Assembly: GCA_026014515.1 (NCBI GenBank)
Contig: JAOZIG010000290.1
Location: forward strand, 1-12,243
DNA: 12,243 nt
Origin: Candidatus Bathyarchaeota archaeon
Lineage (GTDB): Archaea > Thermoproteota > Bathyarchaeia > TCS64
Direction of reading: 5' to 3'
This document shows positions 1-6,667 of this stretch, in pieces; the first letter of the stretch is position 1, and each line of letters opens with the position of its first letter. The notes under the pieces are model-generated. The model saw only the letters and a list, made by a program, of their open reading frames with translations. It did no database searches and was not told the DNA's origin. The position numbers and the translations under genes are program-made.

Positions 1-8
1 CTAAAAGT

Positions 9-22
9 ATATAGTTAAATAT
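9..22 (+). promoter_or_regulatory. TATA-like promoter of the first operon
   Basis: An A/T-rich box containing TTAAATA (15-21) is centred about 27 bases before the ATG at 45. This is the spacing expected for an archaeal TATA box driving a leaderless transcript, and there is no Shine-Dalgarno sequence before that ATG. It probably serves the compact gene series 45-2099. Confidence 0.5.
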
Positions 23-44
23 GTCTGTAAATTATTTCTAAACC

Positions 45-290
45 ATGAGAAGAGTCGTAGCAGAACTCTCAGACACCGAAGCAAAAGCCTTCTTCAAGAA
101 GATGAAGGGAGACGAGACCATAAGAGAATACCTTCTTAGGCTCGCGGGGGTAGACGCAAAGCCTCGAAGAGTAGGGCGTCCACCAAGGACGAGCCTTGAT
201 ATGCTTGGCAGACCGGGGCGCATCCGCACAACGGATGGAACTGAGTCAAGGAAAGAACTTGGTGATCTCTACGGAAAATGGAAGGAGTAG
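45..290 (+). CDS. small ribbon-helix-helix-like protein with AT-hook-like motifs
   Basis: The product has 81 residues. Residues 1-36 have the look of a ribbon-helix-helix (CopG/Arc type) domain: a short alternating strand (RRVVAELS) followed by two predicted helices. Residues 41-59 are basic and contain two GRP cores (RRVGRPPR at 41-48 and GRPGR at 55-59), the core of AT-hook minor-groove binders. The last ten residues (LGDLYGKWKE) match the end of the next gene's product. It is first in an operon, leaderless, and seven bases ahead of the next start. I infer a DNA-binding protein, possibly a regulator or a segregation adaptor. I do not recognise the specific family, and the fold call rests on pattern, not on alignment. 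Confidence 0.65.
   Translation: MRRVVAELSDTEAKAFFKKMKGDETIREYLLRLAGVDAKPRRVGRPPRTSLDMLGRPGRIRTTDGTESRKELGDLYGKWKE
284..287 (+). promoter_or_regulatory. Shine-Dalgarno site fixing the start at 298
   Basis: GGAG ends ten bases before the ATG at 298 and overlaps the last codons of the upstream gene. It supports 298 as the start instead of the TTG at 196, which would overlap the upstream gene by 95 bases. Confidence 0.6.
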
Positions 291-297
291 TGAAAAC

Positions 298-858
298 ATG
301 AGTAGTCGATGGTTAGGACCGCTTAGATTGAACAAAACACCGATCCGTGACTATGTTTTGAAGCGGATCAGGGAACTCAAGGCAGAACGAGAAGAGCTCA
401 CCCAAGAGGAATTGATGGCAAGACGAAAGGAAGCCATTGAGCAGATAGAGCGAGGCAAAAAGATCGATAAAGTCAGAAGACGCAAAATGGCCGACCAGAT
501 CATCAGTGAGCATCTAAGGGTAAAGAACCTCGATGAATATGGTCAACTGGTAGACAACATCAAACGTAATGTCGTGACCTGTCTCAAACTACAAGGCTGG
601 AAGGATGAAGACATTGAGGTCTTGATGAGGAACGCCAAGTACGCAAGGGTCTATCCTGAGACCACTCAAGATTTTGAGTCATTGATGGTGGATATGCCGA
701 AGCTCAGTGATGTCTATATCGAGAATATTAGTAGTGATGCGTTGGAGAGTCACTTTGATGGAGCTACTGTTGAACCTGAACCCATTTCAGTTGTAACGCC
801 TAAGAGCCAAGAGATCGAGTTGAGTCTCAGCGACGTTTACGGTTCATGGAAGAAATAG
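298..858 (+). CDS. helical protein of unknown function sharing a C-terminal tail with its neighbour
   Basis: The product has 186 residues. The ATG at 298 is chosen because a GGAG site lies just upstream and the longer TTG start overlaps the previous gene. Residues 15-75 are highly charged and probably helical or coiled-coil (KRIRELKAEREELTQEELMA), rich in Lys, Arg and Glu. Residues 76-125 are a predicted helical core. From about 126 the chain is acidic and low in structure, with LSDVY at 136-140 and the ending LSDVYGSWKK at 177-186, which parallels the tail LGDLYGKWKE of the preceding protein. I do not recognise a family. Operon position and tail suggest it works with the preceding DNA-binding protein, or that both bind the same partner. 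Confidence 0.75.
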   Translation: MSSRWLGPLRLNKTPIRDYVLKRIRELKAEREELTQEELMARRKEAIEQIERGKKIDKVRRRKMADQIISEHLRVKNLDEYGQLVDNIKRNVVTCLKLQGWKDEDIEVLMRNAKYARVYPETTQDFESLMVDMPKLSDVYIENISSDALESHFDGATVEPEPISVVTPKSQEIELSLSDVYGSWKK

Positions 859-867
859 GTGCAGAAA

Positions 868-987
868 ATGGAAGAGAAAGAGAGAGCTGAGTTTGAAAAT
901 CGTCTTTTAAGGCTGGAGAAGACTGTACAGGAGCTATTGTTAGATCGTCTTCGAGAGAAACTTGATGAGGCTACATTGAATGGCTGA
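868..987 (+). CDS. 39-residue coiled-coil microprotein
   Basis: Starting at ATG 868, the frame encodes 39 residues, almost all in one predicted amphipathic charged helix (EFENRLLRLEKTVQELLLDR), with Leu and Val spaced for a coiled coil. The site AGGTG (857-861) ends six bases before the ATG and overlaps the upstream stop codon, which supports real translation. An in-frame GTG at 859 would add three residues. The stop overlaps the next small frame by eight bases. It could be an oligomerisation partner for the helical protein encoded just upstream. The function is unknown. Confidence 0.5.
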   Translation: MEEKERAEFENRLLRLEKTVQELLLDRLREKLDEATLNG

Positions 988-1045
988 TCTTGGACTCTTA
1001 GAGGTGGAAGCTTCGACCAGTAAAAAGCAGCCGGGGTTGGTGTGA
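980..1045 (+). CDS. possible 21-residue peptide overlapping both neighbours
   Basis: The ATG at 980 overlaps the end of the previous frame (ATGGCTGA), and its TGA overlaps the next ATG (TGATG at 1043-1047). GAGG at 967-970 is spaced nine bases from the start. The peptide begins MADLGLLEVEAS and ends KKQPGLV, with no domain. Overlaps on both sides and a ribosome site fit translational coupling through an operon. It may be a true peptide or only a translated bridge that carries ribosomes to the next gene. Confidence 0.35.
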   Translation: MADLGLLEVEASTSKKQPGLV

Positions 1046-1389
1046 TGTATTCGGAGACGGATTATAGAAGGGATTTAGCGGAAATATCGTTGATTTTGTC
1101 TCATCAGAGAGAATTGGCTTCATGGTTTTACGCTAATCCGGAGCATGGGAGAGGGATTCTAACTGAATGCGAGTTCATTACAAATCAAGCCATTAGGTTA
1201 CTGCCAAGAGTTATTGCGTATCGTAAACTTAGCCCAAAGAACAATATTCTCTCAAAAAAAGAGCTGGACATCGAGATCACCCGGTTGATGAAAAGGATAG
1301 ATGACCAACCGGATGATAAAATTCCACCGAGTACCAAAGAGAAATGGCGCAATATCTGCATGAATGAACTCGAATATTTAGAGAAATAA
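1045..1389 (+). CDS. 114-residue protein of unknown function
   Basis: The product has 114 residues and is predicted to be all-helical, with aromatic patches near the N-terminus (LASWFYANPEHGRG) and a charged C-terminal half (KKELDIEITRLMKRIDDQPDD). The ATG at 1045 shares its A with the stop codon of the preceding small frame, indicating coupled translation; a GTG at 1042 is an alternative that adds one residue. I see no signal peptide, membrane segment or known catalytic motif. It lies in the same operon as the ribbon-helix-helix-like and winged-helix genes. I do not recognise a family and propose no function. Confidence 0.7.
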   Translation: MYSETDYRRDLAEISLILSHQRELASWFYANPEHGRGILTECEFITNQAIRLLPRVIAYRKLSPKNNILSKKELDIEITRLMKRIDDQPDDKIPPSTKEKWRNICMNELEYLEK

Positions 1390-1400
1390 CCGAGATCAAA

Positions 1401-2099
1401 ATGATAGACAAGACAACTGAGCCTATTAGATTATCAAAGCCTCATAATGAGCCCATTGATATCGGGCTTGAGGTTGTTGTCAAAAATGAAGCCAACCCAT
1501 TATATTATATCAATTTTTACGATGAGTTAATTTCATTATTGATGGAATCAACTGGGGAAAAGAAGCCCCGCTCCCTCACAAGGTTGGCGTCAAAAATGAC
1601 GTTAATCAACGAATCACCTTTCACCATCTATCTTCTTTTCCACCTTTACGGAGCATTCACATTACCGGTCCTCAATGTCGAGTTAAGGCTCCTTGGGTCA
1701 GACATCAGCGAATCCACGGTCCGTAGAGTGGTCCGAGACCTTGAACATCAAGGAGTTATAGTGAAGCACTTCAAGGCGGGTCCCGGTGAGAAAGGAGGTA
1801 GACGCAGTTATGTCTACAAGGTTTTGAATGCTTCTCCTGAGCAGGTGAATAAAGCATTTGATCGTGAGAGACGGAGGCAGTCTCCACGTTTTGACTTGGT
1901 GGTGAAAGCTGTTCAGATGCTGATCGATGAGTATCTTGAGCCACGAGACCTCAAAGAGATAACAGGAGATATTGTAACAGTGCATCTTAGAGACTGGCGA
2001 TCCTGTGGACGATTAGCCATGCGTGGTTTTAGCTTTGGGGACATCAAGGAGGCTACGCTTACCGAACTGCATGAACATGGCGTCAAGGTTATTCGATAA
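1401..2099 (+). CDS. winged helix-turn-helix DNA-binding protein
   Basis: The product has 232 residues. Residues about 73-142 form a clear winged helix: a helix pair (IYLLFHLYGAF, NVELRLLG), a recognition helix with the typical S-E-S-T-V-R-R-V-V-R-D-L-E pattern at 103-115, then a glycine-rich wing (GPGEKGGRRSYVYK, 127-140). The N-terminal 70 residues show no motif. Residues 163-232 are a separate, mostly helical C-terminal part. The ATG follows the previous stop by eleven bases, with only a weak ribosome site, so it is the last gene of the operon. It could be the operon's own regulator or an origin-binding protein of the element. The winged helix is well supported; the role is not. Confidence 0.75.
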   Translation: MIDKTTEPIRLSKPHNEPIDIGLEVVVKNEANPLYYINFYDELISLLMESTGEKKPRSLTRLASKMTLINESPFTIYLLFHLYGAFTLPVLNVELRLLGSDISESTVRRVVRDLEHQGVIVKHFKAGPGEKGGRRSYVYKVLNASPEQVNKAFDRERRRQSPRFDLVVKAVQMLIDEYLEPRDLKEITGDIVTVHLRDWRSCGRLAMRGFSFGDIKEATLTELHEHGVKVIR

Positions 2100-2112
2100 T
2101 CTTGTGCCATGA

Positions 2113-2125
2113 TTTATCAGATAAA
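2113..2125. repeat. small palindrome after the winged-helix gene
   Basis: TTTATC and GATAAA flank a single A, a perfect 6-base inverted repeat. It lies 14 bases after the stop at 2099 and 57 bases before the ATG at 2170, upstream of the TATA-like box. It could be an operator for the next gene or a weak terminator; its short length and A/T content also allow chance. Confidence 0.25.
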
Positions 2126-2146
2126 AGTCACAGTTTTTCAATATAC

Positions 2147-2156
2147 CTTTAATTAC
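2147..2156 (+). promoter_or_regulatory. TATA-like box of the gene at 2170
   Basis: CTTTAATTA lies about 18-22 bases before the ATG at 2170, preceded by A/T-rich sequence and not followed by a ribosome site. This fits a leaderless or near-leaderless archaeal transcript and marks the gene as separate from the operon ending at 2099. Confidence 0.4.
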
Positions 2157-2169
2157 TGTATATTCCCAA

Positions 2170-2406
2170 ATGGGATTCTTTGAGACTGAAACTAAGCGAG
2201 AGTTTACAGGTATCGTAGAGCAACGCATCAACGCTGAGGGTGGAAAGATGACAATATCCAAGCTCTTAGGATTTCTCAAGAGTCAAGGCTATTATCTGAG
2301 TACTTCTATACTGGCGATTGAAACCTCTGGGTTTCACGTTGATAATGTAACTGGGTACGTCTACACAAAACAAGGACCAGTGCAGCGTCGTCTGGAATCG
2401 TTCTGA
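2170..2406 (+). CDS. small possible winged-helix protein, unknown function
   Basis: The product has 78 residues. A helical segment (EFTGIVEQRI) is followed by KMTISKLLGFLKSQGYYLS, which resembles the first helices of a helix-turn-helix domain, and by a strand-rich end (FHVDNVTGYVYTKQ) that could be the wing. It stands alone between two operons with its own TATA-like box and no ribosome site, so it is probably transcribed by itself. A single-domain transcription factor of the element is a reasonable guess, but I cannot name a family and the fold assignment is tentative. Confidence 0.6.
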   Translation: MGFFETETKREFTGIVEQRINAEGGKMTISKLLGFLKSQGYYLSTSILAIETSGFHVDNVTGYVYTKQGPVQRRLESF

Positions 2407-2448
2407 TTTAAACCTATTTTTTCACAATTTCCTTAATACATTCATTTT

Positions 2449-2457
2449 CTATTAACA
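2449..2457 (+). promoter_or_regulatory. probable TATA box of the 2507-3775 operon
   Basis: CTATTAACA is centred near 2453. Transcription would begin roughly 25 bases downstream, at about 2478-2480, inside the inverted repeat at 2475-2493. A second candidate box, CCTTAATACA (2431-2440), is less well placed. Confidence 0.35.
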
Positions 2458-2474
2458 CTCTGTTCGAGGATTCG

Positions 2475-2493
2475 TTGGACAAAACTTGTCCAA
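2475..2493. repeat. perfect 8-base inverted repeat, likely operator
   Basis: TTGGACAA and TTGTCCAA are exact reverse complements separated by AAC. The repeat covers the expected transcription start and ends 13 bases before the ATG at 2507. A dyad at this place is typical of an archaeal repressor site that blocks polymerase recruitment. The helix-turn-helix proteins encoded downstream are candidate ligands, but this is inferred. It could also form a hairpin at the 5' end of the mRNA. Confidence 0.5.
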
Positions 2494-2506
2494 AAAGGCG
2501 GAGTAT

Positions 2507-3037
2507 ATGAAGAAATCTTTGATTGAGCGTCGTAGGGAGATGCTTCGGGCTGATAGCATGGATATCAAGCCATCGACGTTCATCCCTGAACTCGCTAAAA
2601 GGCATGGGATTAGTGAGGATGCTCTTTGGAGGGACTGGAGCCGTCGGAAGGGAGTAAATGGCTGGATGATCAAATTGGCTGCCATCGGTGAAGTCTATGA
2701 TGTTATTGGACTTCAGCTCATCCTGAACCGGGAGAAGCAGCGTGAACTGGAGCGAGGCAGCTACAGGTCAAAAAGTCTTCACCTAAAGGCTGTTGTCAGT
2801 GGTGAGTTGAGGCAGTTACGAGAAGAGGAAAGACGTATTCTTGGGATACAGCCAATCGATCAGCCATCCGAGCCATTGCCTATTGAGGTTGAGGAAAATC
2901 GTGAGAGACTTGAAGGAAAACGGTTCTACGAGTATCTTAAGCTGGTTGCTCCAAACAGCGTGAATAGAGTCATCGATGAAGTCTCCCGGTCTGAGGCGTT
3001 CAAGGAAGCTCAAAGATACCTGGAGGATCACAAGTAG
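2507..3037 (+). CDS. helix-turn-helix protein of unknown function
   Basis: The product has 176 residues from ATG 2507. A TTG at 2486 would add seven residues but falls inside the inverted repeat, so ATG is preferred; GGCGGAG lies just upstream, though close. Residues about 25-45 (TFIPELAKRHGISEDALWRD) have the helix-turn-helix pattern: helix, G-I-S turn, second helix. The arrangement recalls DNA-binding heads of phage terminase small subunits and transposase adaptors, but I see no other terminase feature. The rest is charged and helical, with a proline-rich linker (QPIDQPSEPLPIEVEE, from about residue 115). The next gene starts directly after its stop, so the two are co-translated. Confidence 0.65.
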   Translation: MKKSLIERRREMLRADSMDIKPSTFIPELAKRHGISEDALWRDWSRRKGVNGWMIKLAAIGEVYDVIGLQLILNREKQRELERGSYRSKSLHLKAVVSGELRQLREEERRILGIQPIDQPSEPLPIEVEENRERLEGKRFYEYLKLVAPNSVNRVIDEVSRSEAFKEAQRYLEDHK

Positions 3038-3775
3038 ATGCTCATTACACGCACAAAAGCCAGTGAGGAGAAGCTTGAGAAACTCATCAGGTTCATTGAA
3101 GAGAACGATTTTTGGGTAACAGCTCAACAATGTGCTGAGGCTTATGGTTGTGAGACACCTGCTTGGGCGAGACTCCTTATTAATCAGTTGAAGAAGGCGC
3201 GACGATTGCCGAGACAGTTCAGACCAGTGATGCTCAGGAAGGGTAGTCCACTCGCTGAGAATCTGCATCTTGTACCCAAACTGGTCTCGTTGGAGCGGAA
3301 AGCAACTGAACTGAGCGAGATGGCTATTGAGTTAGATGTTTCTCGTGATTCATTGAAATCCATGAGGTCCGCTTTGAAGCATCATAGACACCCCAAGTAC
3401 CTTGATGCTCTTGACAAACGCAGAGTTATTGAAAAGAAAACGAAAATTGAAAGAATGAATCAGCCAACTAAATCAGAAGAAAAACACATTATTGCAGATA
3501 GGGAACTCAAAAAACTGTTGGGCATGGGTATTGAAGAGTTGAATGCTTACAACTGTGTTCACTTTTACTCAGAGACTCTCATGAAGATGATAATGGACCC
3601 GATGGGCACCAAAGAGTCACTGGGACTGGACTCAGGAGACACAAACTACCTCAGAAGACACGGACTTATTAAAACAAAGATGATACCAACAGGCGGACTG
3701 AAAATAAATCCAACAATTAAGGCACTGGGTTATCTTTATATGCTAATTTTTTTGAGGCGTAAAAAATGGAAATAA
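3038..3775 (+). CDS. protein with two possible helix-turn-helix segments, unknown function
   Basis: The product has 245 residues. Its ATG directly follows the upstream TAG, and GGAGG at 3022-3026 lies eleven bases before it. Residues about 14-56 (LIRFIEENDFWVTAQQCAEA and the following helix) look like a winged-helix head. Residues about 85-115 (KATELSEMAIELDVSRDSLK) give a second helix-turn-helix pattern. The C-terminal third contains LKKLLGMGIEELNAY and ends in a very basic tail (FLRRKKWK). It is the last gene of a two-gene operon and converges with the restriction enzyme gene. I infer a DNA-binding partner of the preceding protein. No catalytic motif is visible and no family is recognised. 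Confidence 0.65.
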   Translation: MLITRTKASEEKLEKLIRFIEENDFWVTAQQCAEAYGCETPAWARLLINQLKKARRLPRQFRPVMLRKGSPLAENLHLVPKLVSLERKATELSEMAIELDVSRDSLKSMRSALKHHRHPKYLDALDKRRVIEKKTKIERMNQPTKSEEKHIIADRELKKLLGMGIEELNAYNCVHFYSETLMKMIMDPMGTKESLGLDSGDTNYLRRHGLIKTKMIPTGGLKINPTIKALGYLYMLIFLRRKKWK

Positions 3776-3782
3776 GATTTTC

Positions 3783-3823
3783 TATCCTGTGAATCACAGG
3801 ATACTGAGTAAATACAAAAAAAG
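3783..3823. terminator. bidirectional terminator region between convergent genes
   Basis: The arms TATCCTGTG (3783-3791) and CACAGGATA (3795-3803) form a perfect 9-base stem around AAT, or ten paired positions around one base as a DNA palindrome. On the minus strand, the restriction enzyme transcript meets a T-run (from AAAAAAA, 3816-3822) directly after its stop and then the hairpin. On the plus strand, the hairpin follows the stop at 3775 by a few bases. The position fits a shared terminator; a protein-binding site is an alternative. Confidence 0.55.
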
Positions 3824-6667
3824 TTAAGGTGAAAAAATATCATCAACTATCTGTGATATTGTTTTTTCTGCAAGAGATATTACCTCAATTAGACTTTCTT
3901 TTGCTTTTGTATATGTGTCAAGTTCTCCAACAGTTTCTATCTGCTTTTCTATTGGGATAGAGGGTATTTCTAAGTCTTTGAAAAAATCTAAAGGCACTCG
4001 CTTTCGACCTGTGGTACCTTTCATACTATATATGATTCTTTCTTTCAGTCGTGGCTCTTTTAAATAAAAATATAACCATTTAGCGTCAACTCCCTTAGGT
4101 GAAAAAACAAAAAACTCAGTAGACCCTATACCAATTTCATCTCCCAATCCATGAACTATGGTCATTTTTCCATTTTCAGTACATGGAGTTATCTTAGCAA
4201 ATAGAATATCGCCATCCTTAAAACGAGAATAACCAGAGGATAATCTTTTCTTTTTCGAAAAATATTGAATTTCTCCGTGTAATTCATCAACTGCGGCCAT
4301 CTCTACAAAATAATCTTTAGATTGTTTTGTTAAATTATATCTTGGATTTAGATCTACTACTTCTGTGAACTTTATCTCCTCATCACTATTGAAAAATGAC
4401 TTGTTTATTCCAGTTTCTTCCAAGGTCGTGACAGTATTTTCAGCATGAGTAATGATCCTAAGCTGGTTTCTAATTTCCTCAGCTATTTTTTCTTGAACAT
4501 CAAGCGATGGAAGTGGGAATTGAAGTTTTAATACATCATTGGGTCTAATGGCTGCGTAGTTCGTTGTTCCTCTAACATAGGGTTGAATTAATTCCTCATA
4601 TTTTCCGAACCTTATCAGATAGTCAAAGTATTCAGGAAGTACCTTTTCTTTATCAAGATCAAATAAGAAATAATGTGATGAAACTATAGCTCCTTCTAAC
4701 TCTTTGGGTACCACGCCAAAGGCTCCAAATTTTGCATCAATCTCCGCCACAATAAGTTGCTCGGACACAGTAAGTTTCTGTGTTTTTGTTTTTATTGTGC
4801 TACCTTTGACAATATCTCTAAGAAAAACGCCCTGTCCATGATATTTTACCGTAATTCGTTTGTATTTTTCGTTATCATTGATTGTTATGCTATCTTTGTT
4901 TTCTTGCATGATTTCTGAAAAGGGAACTTGTGGGAATGATGACTCGTACTGTGTTCTTGGTTTATATTTTTTGGTTAGCATACTATAGTTGTTTTGTCTA
5001 ATAGTTTCAACATCAACAAGCCACGAGAGTTTGTCGTTTGGGAGATTATCTCTTTCTTGCCATCTCGTTAATAATTCAGGTATATCGTTTTTTGGTTGTG
5101 GCCTTCTAAGTGTGGTTAATTCAAATCCATCATTTTGAAGGTCAAAGAACCAAACTTTTTTTGTTTTTGATGATTTTTCGAAGAGGATTATATTGGTTTT
5201 TGCACTTGTGTATGGTAAGAATGATCCTACAGGTAGGGATATTACTGCTTGTAGATTGAAGTTTTCTATTAAGTATTCACGAGTCTTTTCGTCAGCACCA
5301 CTACGAAATAGAAATCCTTCAGGTACGATAACGGCCGCTCTACCTGTGTCATTGAGACTTTTTATAATGTGTTGGATAAAAACACAATCCGCTTGCTCAG
5401 ATAGAACTGGATAATAATTACCAAAGTCTGTGGATTGACCATAGGGGATATTGGCTAACACCACATCGTATTTTCCGTCAACTGGGTTCGCGAGACAATC
5501 TTGTTGTTTGATGTTTGTGTGACCGTCTCCTGTTATGATCATGTTCATTTTTGCGATTTTTGCAGTGTTTGTTAGCTCAACGCCATAAATCGTATCCTCT
5601 TTTAATATTCTGTAATTGTCCTTTGTATTTGCGCATCTCTTTTTGATATAGTTAAAAGCGGAAATTAGGAATCCTCCTGTGCCACAGGTGGGGTCGTATA
5701 CTTTTTCGCCGAACTTTGGTTCAATGAGTTCAACCATTAGATTGACGAGATGGCGTGGTGTGAAGTATTCACCAAGGTCGTTTCCTACGGTAACCGAGTT
5801 CTTTAGGAAATACTCAAATGCGTCTCCTTTTACATCTGAGTCAGCATCCATTAGATTTACTTGCGAGAGCTTTTCAACTATTTTTGATAAAGTTGATGCG
5901 TTTTTTATAGACAGGTTTGTCTGGAATACATCACCACTATGATTATATTTGTCTACAAGATGAGGCAACACAGTATTATTGATGTAGTTGATCATTTGTG
6001 TTGGTTTTAAATCAGCAAAAGCTTCCCATGAGTATTGAGGATCTAAAATTCTTGGTTCTCCATTTTGTTCTCGTTCTATTTCAAGTTCACTGATAAGTTT
6101 TAGGAATAATAGATTGGCAAATTCTGTGAATCTCTCAATTCCTTCTCGTAGTCCCTCTTTTCTCAGAAGGTCATTTGCCCAGCTAAATATGTTGATCAAC
6201 TCGGCTCTTGTGTGTTTGGTTTTTTGGGATACTTCCGTAATATCTGAGCCTTCTGAGATAAACTGGTTTATTCTCTTCTCTGAGATTAGTTGAGTGACAG
6301 CTACGCCATCAATTGTTAATTCTCTTTCATCATCTATATGGTATGTTTTTACAAATGCTCCGTCAAACCCAAAAACTATCTTAACGTTGATTAGCTTGGC
6401 GTATTCAATTCCTTGTTGAAGTGCTTTATCAACATTCCAGCCTTTTCTTTTGGCTTCAATTATAGCGATTGGTTCATCAGTTTGTGATTTATAGAGAACG
6501 TAATCTGGACTTTTTCCTTTGAATTTCTTGTTTTGTTTTACTGTTTTGGCTCTCTCAGTAAATACATTACAATTTTTTTCGGTTTCGTCTATTACCCATC
6601 CAAGGTTTGAGAGAATGAGATCGATTGTTTTACGGGTTGAGCTTTCTAAAGGCTTTGTATAAGACAT
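3824..6667 (-). CDS. single-chain restriction-modification enzyme (nuclease-methyltransferase-specificity fusion)
   Basis: The product has 947 residues. Residues 1-140 resemble the type I R-subunit N-terminal nuclease domain, with PD-ExK residues P54-D55 and E71-A-K73. Residues 150-280 are the helical HsdM-like N-domain. Residues 297-550 are an N6-adenine methyltransferase: GEYFTPRHLV, SAM-binding motif I DPTCGTGGF (325-333), and catalytic motif IV as NIPY (406-409) in place of the usual NPPY/F. Two specificity half-domains follow, each with a characteristic end: TTNYAAIRPNDVLKLQFPLP (about 701-720) and GRKRVPLDFFKDLEIPSIP (about 887-905). No SF2 translocase is present, so the layout is type IIG-like and should methylate adenine and cut near its site without an ATP-driven motor. 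The gene starts directly after the upstream RHH gene's stop. It is clearly A/T-rich (18 G+C of 60 at 3841-3900), consistent with recent transfer. Confidence 0.9.
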   Translation of the reverse strand: MSYTKPLESSTRKTIDLILSNLGWVIDETEKNCNVFTERAKTVKQNKKFKGKSPDYVLYKSQTDEPIAIIEAKRKGWNVDKALQQGIEYAKLINVKIVFGFDGAFVKTYHIDDERELTIDGVAVTQLISEKRINQFISEGSDITEVSQKTKHTRAELINIFSWANDLLRKEGLREGIERFTEFANLLFLKLISELEIEREQNGEPRILDPQYSWEAFADLKPTQMINYINNTVLPHLVDKYNHSGDVFQTNLSIKNASTLSKIVEKLSQVNLMDADSDVKGDAFEYFLKNSVTVGNDLGEYFTPRHLVNLMVELIEPKFGEKVYDPTCGTGGFLISAFNYIKKRCANTKDNYRILKEDTIYGVELTNTAKIAKMNMIITGDGHTNIKQQDCLANPVDGKYDVVLANIPYGQSTDFGNYYPVLSEQADCVFIQHIIKSLNDTGRAAVIVPEGFLFRSGADEKTREYLIENFNLQAVISLPVGSFLPYTSAKTNIILFEKSSKTKKVWFFDLQNDGFELTTLRRPQPKNDIPELLTRWQERDNLPNDKLSWLVDVETIRQNNYSMLTKKYKPRTQYESSFPQVPFSEIMQENKDSITINDNEKYKRITVKYHGQGVFLRDIVKGSTIKTKTQKLTVSEQLIVAEIDAKFGAFGVVPKELEGAIVSSHYFLFDLDKEKVLPEYFDYLIRFGKYEELIQPYVRGTTNYAAIRPNDVLKLQFPLPSLDVQEKIAEEIRNQLRIITHAENTVTTLEETGINKSFFNSDEEIKFTEVVDLNPRYNLTKQSKDYFVEMAAVDELHGEIQYFSKKKRLSSGYSRFKDGDILFAKITPCTENGKMTIVHGLGDEIGIGSTEFFVFSPKGVDAKWLYFYLKEPRLKERIIYSMKGTTGRKRVPLDFFKDLEIPSIPIEKQIETVGELDTYTKAKESLIEVISLAEKTISQIVDDIFSP

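Noticed and set aside
196..297. TTG start extending the second gene by 34 residues upstream
   Set aside because: It would overlap the first gene by 95 bases, while ATG 298 has a GGAG site just upstream.
2458..2480. TTCGAGG resembling a tRNA T-loop
   Set aside because: The flanking bases do not pair as a T-stem, and no acceptor, D or anticodon arm can be drawn. No tRNA was found anywhere in the window.
2486..2506. TTG start for the gene at 2507
   Set aside because: The TTG lies inside the perfect inverted repeat and close to the expected transcription start; ATG 2507 is the simpler choice.
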